This document shows positions 35,504 to 44,760 of a DNA stretch of 64,000 bases, in pieces (positions within the stretch are counted from its first letter, which is position 1; each line of letters opens with the position of its first letter). Under the pieces are notes generated by a model that saw nothing but the letters and a program-made list of their open reading frames with translations, made no database searches and had not been told where the DNA came from. The DNA lies in assembly GCF_029910235.1 (NCBI RefSeq), contig NZ_CP112874.1:2356001-2420000 (forward strand), written 5' to 3'. The DNA comes from Pseudanabaena galeata CCNP1313. GTDB lineage: Bacteria > Cyanobacteriota > Cyanobacteriia > Pseudanabaenales > Pseudanabaenaceae. Made by a program: the position numbers and the translations under genes.

Positions 35504-35548
35504 CAAGAAATAGCGGTGCGTGGCAAAGCCACGCACCGCTATTTCTTG
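35504..35548. repeat. GC-rich palindrome before the PhnD-like gene
   Basis: CAAGAAATAGCGGTGCGTGGCAAAGCC and its inverse, stem of about 21 bp around CAAAG. Confidence 0.8.
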
Positions 35549-35685
35549 ACTGGGAAAGGAGTAGCTAAACTGTAAACGCTATAGAATATAAATCATTACA
35601 AATGCAACATAAGTTTATTGATTTTATTCTAAATACAGGACAAAAGTTTAAGGGCGTTAAAAAGTCTTGAGAATTGAGTTGAAGG

Positions 35686-36143
35686 TCAGATAGGTTTTCT
35701 TTGATTTTCTGCGGAAAATACAATTTCTCTAATGCGTTTTTGCCTCGTCTCTTCCCTTTTCGCTAAAGTTATCCATTGCAAAAGATTGCACTTGTCAGTT
35801 CGACTTAAATTCAAAAAAAATTCCTTTGCCGCTAGATTGGAAGATAATGCTGTCATCAAGTCATCGGGAATGATTAAGAACCTATTTAAGAATTGCTTTA
35901 GATCCCCCCCAGCCCCCCTTAAAAAGGGGGGAGAATTAAATTTTTTCCCCTTTTTAAGGGGGATAGAGGGGGATCTCTTTGGGCTTTTAGCCATAGAAAG
36001 TAATTCTTAAATGGTTTCTAAGTTATGGAAGGTTTGCCACTACCTTTTTTGTAATAGATTACCCAAACAGAACTTTCAATATCATGATTTTTATCTAACC
36101 ACTCTCGCCACTGTTGTCGATTTTCGGGATAAAAAGTGTTCAT
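35686..36143 (-). pseudogene. YdeI-family gene broken by a MITE-like element
   Basis: The N-terminal piece (36143 to 36021) encodes MNTFYPENRQQWREWLDKNH, then SSVWVIYYKKGSGKPSIT, and runs into a stop in the element. The C-terminal piece (about 35890 to 35686) encodes FLIIPDDLMTALSSNLAAKE, then FLNLSRTDKCNLLQWITLAK, then REETRQKRIREIVF. About 90 residues between the two are missing, so the element came with, or was followed by, a deletion. The function is lost. Confidence 0.85.
35874..36020. repeat. MITE-like element family I, copy 1
   Basis: Terminal repeats TTAAGAACCTATTTAAGAATT and AATTCTTAAATGGTTTCTA enclose GATCCCCCCAGCCCCCCTT and its approximate inverse. The second copy is at 56586-56731. 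Confidence 0.85.
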
Positions 36144-36267
36144 TTTTGTTTGGCAGATGAAAGCTGCGATCGCTATAAGTTTCTGAGTAACAGTCTGGGC
36201 TAACCAGATCCTCAACAATTAATATAAATCTACAATGCAATTTGTATTAATCTTAAAAAAATCGCTT

Positions 36268-36951
36268 ATGCATATTAACTCTACGCCCTATCCTTACCCC
36301 TACAACGGCGACCTCAGACCAGAGAATACGGCTCTGATCATCATCGATATGCAGACAGACTTTTGCGGTGTCGGCGGCTATGTGGACAAAATGGGCTATG
36401 ACCTCTCACTCACCCGCGCCCCCATCGAGCCAATCAAAAAAGTCCTGACCCTGTTTCGTGAAAAAGGTTTTTTGATCATCCATACTCGCGAAGGGCATCG
36501 CCCCGACTTATCAGATTTACCTGAAAACAAGCGCTGGCGATCGCAAAGAATTGGCGCAGGAATTGGTGATGAAGGTCCCTGCGGCAAAATCTTAGTACGC
36601 GGTGAAAAGGGTTGGGACATCATTCCAGAGCTTTACCCGATCGCAGGTGAACCGATTATCGACAAACCGGGGAAAGGCTCATTTTATGCCACCGATCTCG
36701 ATCTGATTTTGAATCGTAATGGTATTAAAAATATTATTTTGTCAGGGATCACCACCGATGTTTGCGTGCATACGACCATGCGTGATGCCAACGATCGCGG
36801 CTATGAATGCCTGATGTTGTCAGATTGCACAGGTGCTACGGACTATGGCAACCACCTTGCAGCGCTAAAAATGATCGAAATGCAAGGCGGCGTATTTGGT
36901 GCAGTCAGTGATTCTGAAACATTGACTACAGCGATCGCCAAAAATTTCTAG
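36268..36951 (+). CDS. cysteine hydrolase of the isochorismatase superfamily (biuret/ureidoacrylate hydrolase type)
   Basis: 227 residues from the ATG at 36268; an earlier ATG at 36235 adds a poor leader. The catalytic triad is Asp27 in [11 protein letters not shown], Lys133 in [12 protein letters not shown] and Cys166 in [20 protein letters not shown]. The N-terminal [17 protein letters not shown] is typical of the biuret/RutB-like subgroup, which cleaves C-N bonds in small ureido compounds. A second paralogue lies 2.3 kb downstream with an ABC ATPase and a cupin between them, suggesting uptake and breakdown of a nitrogen-rich compound. Confidence 0.88.
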   Translation: MHINSTPYPYPYNGDLRPENTALIIIDMQTDFCGVGGYVDKMGYDLSLTRAPIEPIKKVLTLFREKGFLIIHTREGHRPDLSDLPENKRWRSQRIGAGIGDEGPCGKILVRGEKGWDIIPELYPIAGEPIIDKPGKGSFYATDLDLILNRNGIKNIILSGITTDVCVHTTMRDANDRGYECLMLSDCTGATDYGNHLAALKMIEMQGGVFGAVSDSETLTTAIAKNF

Positions 36952-36986
36952 TTAAATCATAAAAATGCATAAAAGTATACGTCGCT

Positions 36987-38624
36987 ATGGAAAAACCGAT
37001 GCCTGACGATCTTGAAAGCGATCTTGCTGCTAATCTGGTCGAAGAAGAATCTATGAAAGAGTCGATACCATCCTTGACTATTCCATCTAGTGTCTCTGCT
37101 GATGCTTTGCGATCGCACCTACCGCCCGAACTAGAACTAGTAAATATCTCTAAGAGATTTGGTTCTTTCGTGGCAGTTGACAACGTGTCACTTAAGCTTG
37201 CCCCCGGAACTTTTCACGCCTTACTTGGTGAAAATGGCGCAGGCAAAAGTACTTTGGTCAAGTGCATTATGGGCTTCCATAGTGCGAGTCATGGCGATAT
37301 TTTAATTAACAAACAGTCCCGCGATATCCATAGTCCTCGTGATGCCTATAACTATGGTATTGGCATGGTTTATCAGCATTTTACTGTTGTGCCTGCAATG
37401 ACAGTTGCAGAAAACCTTTTGCTGGTGCGACCTGACACACCAACGATTATCAATTGGAAAGATGAATTAGAAAAGCTGGAAGCATTTATGGCTTCGGCTC
37501 CTTTCAAAATTGATCTCAATACCCCCATCTCACAACTGGCGGCTGGACAAAAGCAAAAGTTAGAAATTCTCAAACAGCTTTATCTTAAAAGTCGCATTCT
37601 CATTCTTGATGAACCCACATCGGTGTTAACGCCCCAAGAAGCTGATGAAGTATTAGGGCTATTGCGGGAAGAAGTGACCGCAGGTAGATTGAGCGTACTG
37701 ATGATCAGTCACAAGTTTCGCGAGATTACAGCCTTTGCCGATAATGTCACAGTGCTACGTAAAGGCAAATTCGCAGGAACAGGTTCTACAAAGGAACTAT
37801 CAGTCTCTGATATGGCTGCGATGATGTTAGGTGAAGCGAAAGAAGCTCGTCAAGTTGTCAAAACAGAAGTTGCTACAGATAATCTGGTGCTCGATGCGCG
37901 TAATCTCCATGCCGATCGCGACAATGGTTTAGAAGCTGTCTCTGGTGTCAATTTAAAAATCAAGAGTGGCGAAATTGTTGGTGTCGCTGGTGTCTCAGGC
38001 AACGGTCAGAAGGAGTTAGTAGAAGTTCTATCTGGTCAGCGCATCCTCACATCTGGTGAGATTTTTGTTAATGGCGATCGCTATACGGCTACCCGCAAGG
38101 AAATGTATAGCCATCAAGTGTTTTCACTACCTGAAGAACCTCTGCGAAACGCCTGTGTGCCACATATGAGCGTCGCCGAAAATTTGGCTTTACGCACCTT
38201 TGATCGTCCTCCGCAAGCTAAAGGAGTTTTGCTACTGTTCAAAGCAATTCGCGAAACTGCTAAGAATTTGATCAAGGTCTTCTCCATTAAAACGCCATCG
38301 CCTGAAACGCCTGTGGGTAACCTCTCAGGTGGTAATGTGCAGCGTACCGTTCTTGCTAGAGAGCTATCTGCTGAGCAGATCAAATTATTGATTGTGGCAA
38401 ATCCTGTCTTCGGCTTGGACTTTGCGGCGGTTGAATATATTCACAATCAAATTGTCGAAGCGCGAAATCGTGGTGTTGCTGTCCTCCTAGTCAGTGAAGA
38501 TCTCGATGAGATTTTGACACTAAGCGATCGCATTTTGGTGATGAGTGATGGTCAATTCGTTTATGAAAGCACCAGTGCTGAAGCTAATCTCGCTGAGATT
38601 GGACAGAAAATGGCAGGACATTAA
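36987..38624 (+). CDS. ABC transporter ATP-binding protein, sugar/nucleoside (RbsA/NupA) type
   Basis: 545 residues with two fused ABC cassettes. The first has Walker A LLGENGAGKSTLVK, Q-loop YQHFTVV, signature-like LAAGQKQKLEILKQL and Walker B ILILDEPTSVLTP. The second has the degenerate GVSGNGQKELVEVLSG, signature LSGGNVQRTVLARELS and LLIVANPVFGLDFAA, as usual in this family. It powers import through two permeases and a binding protein, which are not in the window. The first about 45 residues are an extra, probably disordered leader. A cupin gene follows two bases later. Confidence 0.93.
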   Translation: MEKPMPDDLESDLAANLVEEESMKESIPSLTIPSSVSADALRSHLPPELELVNISKRFGSFVAVDNVSLKLAPGTFHALLGENGAGKSTLVKCIMGFHSASHGDILINKQSRDIHSPRDAYNYGIGMVYQHFTVVPAMTVAENLLLVRPDTPTIINWKDELEKLEAFMASAPFKIDLNTPISQLAAGQKQKLEILKQLYLKSRILILDEPTSVLTPQEADEVLGLLREEVTAGRLSVLMISHKFREITAFADNVTVLRKGKFAGTGSTKELSVSDMAAMMLGEAKEARQVVKTEVATDNLVLDARNLHADRDNGLEAVSGVNLKIKSGEIVGVAGVSGNGQKELVEVLSGQRILTSGEIFVNGDRYTATRKEMYSHQVFSLPEEPLRNACVPHMSVAENLALRTFDRPPQAKGVLLLFKAIRETAKNLIKVFSIKTPSPETPVGNLSGGNVQRTVLARELSAEQIKLLIVANPVFGLDFAAVEYIHNQIVEARNRGVAVLLVSEDLDEILTLSDRILVMSDGQFVYESTSAEANLAEIGQKMAGH

Positions 38625-38626
38625 CG

Positions 38627-38980
38627 ATGATCATTAATCAACAAGTTCGGGTCTTTCCCGAATTGCTTACTCGTCCTAGCTATGATGATCTATTGTGGGA
38701 GCCATTTCGCCAAGGAGTCGAAATCTATCCTCTATATAAGAGTGATACGGGAGCAAGTGCGGCTCTACTGCGCTATGAAGCTGGAGCCAAGGTTCCCCAT
38801 CATTCCCATTCTGGTTACGAACATATATTTGTATTGTCGGGTTCGCAAGCCGATGCCAATGGCAAATATACCAAGGGTTCCGTAATCATCAATCCTCCTG
38901 ATACTAGCCATCAAGTCTCTAGTGAAGAAGGATGTGTAGTTCTCATTGTCTGGGAAAAGCCTGTAATTATTCACGAGTAA
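38627..38980 (+). CDS. cupin-domain protein (ChrR-like)
   Basis: 117 residues. The metal-binding cupin motifs are HHSHSGYEHIFVLSG and, later, SVIINPPDTSHQV. The N-terminal RVFPELLTRPSYDDLLWEPF and GVEIYPLYKSDTGASAALLR resemble the anti-sigma ChrR cupin. It begins two bases after the ABC ATPase stop, so it is in the same operon. It may be an enzyme or a ligand-binding partner in the pathway of the two cysteine hydrolases. Confidence 0.88.
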   Translation: MIINQQVRVFPELLTRPSYDDLLWEPFRQGVEIYPLYKSDTGASAALLRYEAGAKVPHHSHSGYEHIFVLSGSQADANGKYTKGSVIINPPDTSHQVSSEEGCVVLIVWEKPVIIHE

Positions 38981-38994
38981 TTTATACCAACTCA

Positions 38995-39135
38995 CTGATA
39001 TTACGTGGAAGATTCCAAGCCCCTCACCCCTAGCTCCTCTCCCAAAAGGGGAGAGGGGAACAAGAAATTAGTCTTACTCCCCCTCTCCCAAAAGGGGAGA
39101 GGGGGCTGGGGGGTGAGGGTTCCACGTAACATCGG
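38995..39135. repeat. MITE-like element family H, copy 3
   Basis: CTGATATTACGTGGA ... TTCCACGTAACATCGG, enclosing CCCTCACCCCTAGCTCCTCT and its inverse-like GGGGGCTGGGGGGTGAGGG. Confidence 0.9.
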
Positions 39136-39230
39136 TAATTCACAAAACAACTTATTTGTGTTTTTGTATTTATCCATTAGTACAGGCAACGCGCTGCAAG
39201 CCCTGTACTCAAATTATTGAGGAGAAACCT

Positions 39231-39923
39231 ATGCCTGCGATCGCTGCTCAGCCCTATGAATACGAGCTACCAACTGATAGCAAGGTTGCTCTTGTGATTA
39301 TCGATATGCAACGAGATTTTTTAGAACATGGTGGATTTGGTGAAGCGCTTGGGAATGATGTTACCCAACTGCAAAGCATTGTGCCAACTGTCAAACAACT
39401 TTTAGAAACATTCCGATCGCTAAATTTTCCAGTCATTCACACAATTGAGGCGCACTCACCTGATCTATCCGATTGTCCTCCCTCTAAGCTCAATCGTGGT
39501 CAAGGCGATCATCTCAAAATTGGTGATCAAGGCTCAATGGGCAGAATCTTAATTGCTGGTGAAGATGGGAATAACCCTATCCCTGAACTTACACCTTTAG
39601 AGAATGAAATTGTAATCATTAAGCCTGGAAAAGGTGCTTTTTGTCGGACAAATTTAGAAGAGATTTTACAAAAGGAAAATATTACCCATCTTCTATTTAC
39701 AGGTGTAACTACGGAAGTTTGCGTACAGACAACCATGCGCGAAGCCAACGATCGCGGTTATGAATGCCTACTGATCGAGGACGGAACTGCTAGTTATTTT
39801 CCTGAATTTAAGCAATCAACCATTGAAATGCTTCGCGCTCAAGGTGGCATTATTGGCTGGACGGCTAGCTCTGAAGCGGTAATTTCTGCCTTAGCACCTA
39901 AAGCAATGGCTGCGTTAGTATAA
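39231..39923 (+). CDS. second cysteine hydrolase of the isochorismatase superfamily
   Basis: 230 residues from the ATG at 39231, which has GGAG eight bases upstream; the longer frame from 39156 runs over repeat-flanking sequence. The triad is Asp25 in VIIDMQRDF, Lys in [12 protein letters not shown] and Cys in [19 protein letters not shown]. It is a paralogue of the protein at 36268 (shared ANDRGYECL block) but clearly diverged, so it probably acts on a different intermediate of the same route. A family H element separates it from the rest of the cluster. Confidence 0.9.
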   Translation: MPAIAAQPYEYELPTDSKVALVIIDMQRDFLEHGGFGEALGNDVTQLQSIVPTVKQLLETFRSLNFPVIHTIEAHSPDLSDCPPSKLNRGQGDHLKIGDQGSMGRILIAGEDGNNPIPELTPLENEIVIIKPGKGAFCRTNLEEILQKENITHLLFTGVTTEVCVQTTMREANDRGYECLLIEDGTASYFPEFKQSTIEMLRAQGGIIGWTASSEAVISALAPKAMAALV

Positions 39924-39953
39924 ACATCTTCTAAGTACTAGGCATACAGCAAT

Positions 39954-40037
39954 TGTCGCTCAAACCCAAACCCAGAAAAAAAGCGTTGCTTCGCAACGCT
40001 TTTTTTCTGGGTTTGGGTTTGAGCGCAGAGCACAGTA
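39954..40037. repeat. palindromic repeat family E, copy 3
   Basis: ATACAGCAATTGTCGCTC ... TTTGAGCGCAGAGCACAGTA; core CCCAGAAAAAAAGCGTTGC-TTC-GCAACGC... and its inverse. Confidence 0.85.
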
Positions 40038-40061
40038 AAATCCTTGCTGTGTTTGGTTTTT

Positions 40062-40095
40062 AATTCACAAAAGTGTGGCAACACTTTCGTGAATT
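40062..40095. repeat. short palindrome family G, copy 3
   Basis: AATTCACAAAAGTGTGG and ACACTTTCGTGAATT, followed by GGTAT. Confidence 0.7.
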
Positions 40096-40114
40096 GGTAT
40101 AATCTTGTAAAGTC

Positions 40115-41209
40115 CTACATCAATTCTGATAAAGCTTTTATCAATCGCTGATTTTCGCGTTCTAGACGTACAGCCACTCGGAAATAGCGATCGCCTAATT
40201 CAGGGAAACTCAGACAATCACGAATGAGAATCTTATCTTTTTCTAGTAATTCCTTTTGTAAAAGAGAACCTGCAATTTCTGTTTGAACTAATAGATAATT
40301 TGCAGCATTTGGTAAGGGATTTAAACCTGATATTTGTGACAAACCTGTAAATAGTTGCGATTTAGCACCTTTTAACCAATCCCATGTTTGTTGCTGAAAT
40401 TCCACATCTTCTAATACGGCAATACCTGCTGCTACGGCTAGACTATTGACACACCAAGGATCGCGCCATGCTTGCCAACGTTGCAAGCGGTCGGGATGGG
40501 CGATCGCGTAGCCAAGTCTCAATGCTGGCAAACTGTAGAACTTAGTCAGCGATCGCAAAATCACTAAATTAGGATGAGAGGGAACTAAATCGATTAGACT
40601 TTGTTGCTGCTCTAGTGTGAGAAAATCCATAAAAGCCTCATCAATCACCACCAAAGCAAACCTCTCTAGATAAGGCAGAATACTTTCTCTCGTAAATAAG
40701 TAGCCTGTCGGATTATGGGGATTATTGATTAAGATTCCTTTAGCATGAGAATCAGTGATTTCTGGCAGTTCCGCATTAAAATTTACTTCTTGATTTCCAA
40801 ATAGAAATGGATATCTTTCCACTTCACAATCAAAGGTTTTTAGAGCGCGAAAGTAATCTGTAAAAGCAGGTGTAAACAGAACAGTTGAGGATAACTGTGA
40901 AAGATCACGTCCTACCCAAGTTAATAGCTCAGCCACACCGTTACCAGCTAAAATCCACTCTGATGACAGTTGATGAAACTTGCCTAAAGCTTCTCTGAGC
41001 AATGTATATTCAGGGTCAGGATAATGACTCAAATCAGTTAAATGGGACTGAATCGCGGCGATCGCTGATTTAGGTACACCAAGAGGATTAATACTCGCCG
41101 AAAAATCTAAGATTTGCTCTGGTGATATACCAGCCATACTCGCCGCCCATTGACGATTTCCCCCATGAATTGGGCGTAGTATTGGGCGTAAGTAATCAGA
41201 CGATTGCAT
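40115..41209 (-). CDS. cobD: threonine-phosphate decarboxylase-like PLP enzyme
   Basis: 364 residues, aminotransferase class I/II fold. The N-terminal HGGNRQWAASMAGISPEQIL followed by DFSASINPLG is the hallmark of CobD/CobC-type L-threonine-O-3-phosphate decarboxylases of cobalamin side-chain synthesis. PLP sites are NNPHNPTGYLF, VIDEAFMDF and the Schiff-base Lys in LRSLTKFYSLPALRLGY. It would supply aminopropanol phosphate for the nucleotide loop. No cobalamin riboswitch was seen in the 5' region. A histidinol-phosphate aminotransferase is the alternative but less likely. Confidence 0.88.
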   Translation of the reverse strand: MQSSDYLRPILRPIHGGNRQWAASMAGISPEQILDFSASINPLGVPKSAIAAIQSHLTDLSHYPDPEYTLLREALGKFHQLSSEWILAGNGVAELLTWVGRDLSQLSSTVLFTPAFTDYFRALKTFDCEVERYPFLFGNQEVNFNAELPEITDSHAKGILINNPHNPTGYLFTRESILPYLERFALVVIDEAFMDFLTLEQQQSLIDLVPSHPNLVILRSLTKFYSLPALRLGYAIAHPDRLQRWQAWRDPWCVNSLAVAAGIAVLEDVEFQQQTWDWLKGAKSQLFTGLSQISGLNPLPNAANYLLVQTEIAGSLLQKELLEKDKILIRDCLSFPELGDRYFRVAVRLERENQRLIKALSELM

Positions 41210-41293
41210 AGTTTTTTGTTTAGATTTTAGTTCAGGTACATTACTTACTTTAAATGCTTGCTATTGCAAGATTTTCATTTATAGCTGTCGCCG

Positions 41294-41342
41294 AACCAGA
41301 AAGTGAGTAGCGGCGCGAAGCGCCGCTACTCACTTTCTGGTT
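41294..41342. repeat. GC-rich palindrome family F, copy 2
   Basis: AACCAGAAAGTGAGTAGCGG ... CGCTACTCACTTTCTGGTT around GCGC-GAA-GCGC. It lies in the divergent region between cobD and hisD. Confidence 0.85.
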
Positions 41343-41418
41343 TTTCAATGTTCGGTCACACAACTTATGGGAATACAGGTTAAGCTAGGATTAATCATCG
41401 CTTCTTACGTCACAATCT

Positions 41419-42717
41419 ATGCTACGAATTGTCACCCAGAGAACTGAAGCAGAATCCGAAATCAAGCGGATTTGCGATCGCATCTATGATGATCAGATGA
41501 TCCACAAGGAAGCCACTGTCACCGAGATCATTCAAACTGTCAAACGCAAAGGTGATACAGCCCTCTTGCACTATACCTCTGAGTTTGATGGTCAGGACTT
41601 TACATCGGCGGAACTGCGCGTCAGTGGATCGGAACTTGATGCTGCTTATCAGCAAGTCAAAGGTGGGCTGCTCAAAGCGATCGAATTAGCGCATCAGCGT
41701 ATCGAAGAATTTCATAAAATGCGTGTGCCGAAAAGCTGGGTACATTTTGGCGATAAAGATGTCGTGTTGGGCAAACGCTACACGCCTGTTGACTCGGCTG
41801 GTATTTATATCCCTGGGGGGAAAGCCGCCTATCCAAGTACTGTTTTGATGAATGCTGTCCCCGCAAGAGTCGCAGGGGTAAAGAAGATTGTGATGGTTAC
41901 GCCTCCTGGGCAAGAACGCACGATCAATCCTGCAATTTTAGTAGCTGCTCAAGTAGCAGGTGTAGAAGAAATTTATCGTGTGGGTGGAGCGCAGGCGATC
42001 GCTGCCTTAGCCTATGGAACAGAAACTATTCCCAAGGTTGATGTAATCACAGGGCCAGGCAACATCTATGTCACCCTTGCGAAGAAACAAGTGTTTGGGC
42101 GAGTTGGTATTGACTCGATCGCGGGACCATCAGAAGTTTTAATCATTGCCGATGCGAGTGCAAATCCCACCTATGTTGCTGCTGATATGCTTGCCCAAGC
42201 CGAGCATGACCAGATGGCCGCATCGATCCTGCTCACCAATGATTCGCGCCTTGCTAATCGTGTCTGTGAAGAAGTCAATCGGATGCTGGAAACTCATCCA
42301 CGCCGCTTAATGACCGAGAAAGCGATCGCCCATTATGGCTTAATCGTCGTTGTCGATACTCTGAAAACTGCCGCCGAACTCTCAAATCAATTTGCACCCG
42401 AACATCTAGAACTTGAAGTCGAAGAACCTTGGCAGTTAGTCGATCAAATCCGTCATGCGGGGGCTATTTTTATCGGACATTCTACGCCTGAAGCCGTTGG
42501 GGATTATTTAGCGGGACCAAATCATACTTTACCTACCTGTGGCGGAGCGCGTTATTCCTCGGCGCTAGGTGTCGAAACTTTCCTCAAACATTCCAGTTTG
42601 ATTCAGTACAGCCCCGAAGCCCTAAAAGAAGTGTCAGGAGCGATCGCTTTATTAACCGAAGCCGAAGGCTTACCCTCACACGGTGATTCAGTAAGATTAC
42701 GCCTACAAGATCTGTAA
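41419..42717 (+). CDS. hisD: histidinol dehydrogenase
   Basis: 432 residues, normal length. It oxidises L-histidinol twice with NAD+ to histidine, the last step of histidine synthesis. Family marks are GIYIPGGKAAYPSTVLMNA, ITGPGNIYVTLAKKQVFGRV, AGPSEVLIIAD, AEHDQMAASIL (zinc His), FAPEHLELEVEEP (His-Glu catalysis) and HTLPTCGGARYSSALGVETF. It is followed five bases later by a Uma2-family gene. Confidence 0.97.
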   Translation: MLRIVTQRTEAESEIKRICDRIYDDQMIHKEATVTEIIQTVKRKGDTALLHYTSEFDGQDFTSAELRVSGSELDAAYQQVKGGLLKAIELAHQRIEEFHKMRVPKSWVHFGDKDVVLGKRYTPVDSAGIYIPGGKAAYPSTVLMNAVPARVAGVKKIVMVTPPGQERTINPAILVAAQVAGVEEIYRVGGAQAIAALAYGTETIPKVDVITGPGNIYVTLAKKQVFGRVGIDSIAGPSEVLIIADASANPTYVAADMLAQAEHDQMAASILLTNDSRLANRVCEEVNRMLETHPRRLMTEKAIAHYGLIVVVDTLKTAAELSNQFAPEHLELEVEEPWQLVDQIRHAGAIFIGHSTPEAVGDYLAGPNHTLPTCGGARYSSALGVETFLKHSSLIQYSPEALKEVSGAIALLTEAEGLPSHGDSVRLRLQDL

Positions 42718-43210
42718 TCGCTATGGTTATAGCCAATTCCCTGCCAACATTAACAATTCTGGAAAACGGCGATCGCCTGAATCGCTTTGAATTTGAGCGG
42801 CGTTATACAGCCTCAAATATCAAAAAAGCGGAACTCATCGAAGGACTTGTATACGCGGCATCTCCCTTGCGTTTTACACCCCATGCCGAACCTCACGGTC
42901 GCATCATTGGATGGCTAATTGCATATCAAGCTATGGCAAGTGGTTTAAAAGTTGGCATTGAGCCAACAGTCCGACTGGATGCTGATAACGAACCGCAACC
43001 AGATGCAGTCTTATTTCGGCTAGGTGGTAATGCTCAAGTTGATGAGGATGGCTATATTACAGGCTCACCTGAATTAATTGTCGAAATTGCCGCGAGTACT
43101 GTTTCCTATGATTTGCACGCTAAAAAACGCGCCTATGAACGTAATGGGGTAAAGGAATACATTGTTTGGCGGACATTGGATCAACAAATTGATTGGTTTG
43201 TTTTAGAGAA

Positions 43211-44588
43211 GGGTGCGACCTTGACATAATACGAAGATTGTAGAACAATGAAAGAATAACGAAGGAGATCAAGAAAGAAAATGTCGGCAAAGTTAATAAG
43301 TGTAGAAGGCACAAAAGTAAAAATCGAACTTACAATTGAATTGAGTGAATCGATGTTAGATAGTGAAGGTAATATTCAAGAAGGATTGAACGAAGCAGGG
43401 TGTATAGCAGCTAAGGAAGCAATGAAACATTTAGATACAGATGGTTCAGCAATAAAGCTAGGAGAGAAAACATGGCGAACAAAGGGAGAGGAAGAGAAAG
43501 CATATCAAACTCCTTACGGCGAGGTAGTAGTAGCAAGGCATGTATATCAAAGTGCGGGTGGGGGAAAAACTTATTGCCCCATGGAAAGAAACGCACGAAT
43601 AGTTGTGACATCAACACCAAAGTTCGCCAAACAAATATCATCGAAAATGGCTAATGGGGTAGCAAGAGAAGTACAACGAGATTTGCGTGATAATCATGGG
43701 CGTGAGGTAGCAGTATCCTATATTCAGAGATTGAGCGAAGCGGTTGGCAGCATTGTGCAAGCAAAAGAAGAAAGTGACAATTATGAGCCGCCAGAGATAG
43801 ATGTCAAGATTGAATCGGTTGGTATAGGGTTAGATGGAACCTGTATGCTGATGTGTGAAGATGGCTGGCGAGAAGCTATGGTAGGGACGATATCATTATA
43901 TGATAGTGAAGGAGAACGTCAGCACACGATCTATCTGGGAGCAACACCAGAATATGGTAGGAAGCGATTTTTAGAACGATTAGAGCGAGAAATCAGACAA
44001 ACAAAAGATCGATATCCTAATGCAACCTATGTAGGAATTGCTGATGGAGCCGAATCCAACTGGAAATTCTTAAATGAACACACAGAAGAGCAGATCCTCG
44101 ATTTTTATCATGCTTCAGGTTATTTGGGAATACTAGCCGAAGTTCTACATCCTAAGCAAATTCCCGAACAAAAAGAATGGCTTAAAAATAGTTGTCATCA
44201 ACTCAAACATGAAATCGGAAGTGCCGAAAAATTCTACAACCAGATGGTACTGGCGATGACTGAAAATAAGCTAACCGAAACCATGAGGGAAAAGCTCCAA
44301 GCTTCGATTACTTACTTTAACAATCATTTGTGGCAAATGGACTATGCTCAATTCCAACAGAAAACCTATCCGATTGGCTCTGGTGTGACCGAAGCTGCTT
44401 GCAAGACTTTAATAAAGCAACGATTATGTTGCTCTGGGATGCGTTGGAAGGACAAGGGGGCGAGCATAATTTTGAGTTTAAGAGCTTTAGTTTTAACTTC
44501 TACTCGTTGGGAGCAATTCTGGGACAATCTCAATCAGTATGGGTTTCCTGCTGCTGTCTAATAATTGTATTGTATTGAGGTCGCACCC
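43211..44588 (+). mobile_element. complete ISKra4-type insertion sequence, 1378 bp
   Basis: Left end GGGTGCGACCTTGAC and right end GAGGTCGCACCC are inverted repeats of about 11 bp. The 8-bp target duplication TTAGAGAA flanks it at 43203-43210 and 44589-44596. One transposase gene is inside. It matches the partial copy at 1-965 throughout the overlap as far as I can see. Confidence 0.95.
43281..44561 (+). CDS. ISKra4-family transposase, full length
   Basis: 426 residues. The ATG at 43281 follows AAGGAG at 43262. An N-terminal domain (LISVEGTKVKIELTIELSES and the following helix) precedes a cysteine-poor region HVYQSAGGGKTYCPME and the DDE core: IGLDGTCMLMCEDGWREAMV, YVGIADGAESNWKFLNEH and DFYHASGYLGILAEV, then the C-terminal GSGVTEAACKTLIK and GMRWKDKGA. 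It looks functional. No accessory genes are present. Confidence 0.93.
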   Translation: MSAKLISVEGTKVKIELTIELSESMLDSEGNIQEGLNEAGCIAAKEAMKHLDTDGSAIKLGEKTWRTKGEEEKAYQTPYGEVVVARHVYQSAGGGKTYCPMERNARIVVTSTPKFAKQISSKMANGVAREVQRDLRDNHGREVAVSYIQRLSEAVGSIVQAKEESDNYEPPEIDVKIESVGIGLDGTCMLMCEDGWREAMVGTISLYDSEGERQHTIYLGATPEYGRKRFLERLEREIRQTKDRYPNATYVGIADGAESNWKFLNEHTEEQILDFYHASGYLGILAEVLHPKQIPEQKEWLKNSCHQLKHEIGSAEKFYNQMVLAMTENKLTETMREKLQASITYFNNHLWQMDYAQFQQKTYPIGSGVTEAACKTLIKQRLCCSGMRWKDKGASIILSLRALVLTSTRWEQFWDNLNQYGFPAAV

Positions 44589-44730
44589 TTAGAGAATGGT
44601 CAATATGTGGAGTTAGCTCCTGATGCCGCAGGAATTATTCATAGTCGGGAATTTGAAGGATTACGGCTCAATGTATCAGCCATCTTAAATGGTGACATAT
44701 CAACAGTGCTCAAAACATTGCAATAAAAAA

Positions 44731-44760
44731 AGAACCTCCCGTTGGGAGGTTCTTTTTTTT
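44731..44760. terminator. bidirectional rho-independent terminator
   Basis: AAGAACCTCCC-GTT-GGGAGGTTCTT flanked by A-run and T-run. It lies between the Uma2 remnant on the plus strand and thrC on the minus strand and can serve both. Confidence 0.85.

Larger units (their letters stand above)
42723..44727 (+). pseudogene. Uma2-family gene interrupted by an ISKra4 element
   Basis: The 5' part encodes a Uma2 (DUF820) restriction-like fold: ANSLPTLTILENGDRLNRFE, VGIEPTVRLDADNEPQPDAV, GSPELIVEIAASTVSYDL and KEYIVWRTLDQQIDWFVLE. The IS enters after codon WFVLE. Removing the IS and one 8-bp duplication restores the frame DWFVLENGQYVELAPD, and the 3' part continues to TAA at 44725-44727 (AILNGDISTVLKTLQ). 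The gene was therefore intact before a recent insertion. The truncated product ends with four IS-coded residues. Confidence 0.95.

Noticed and set aside
41210-41418. Cobalamin riboswitch between cobD and hisD
   Set aside because: No B12-box-like sequence was seen; the region holds a family F hairpin.
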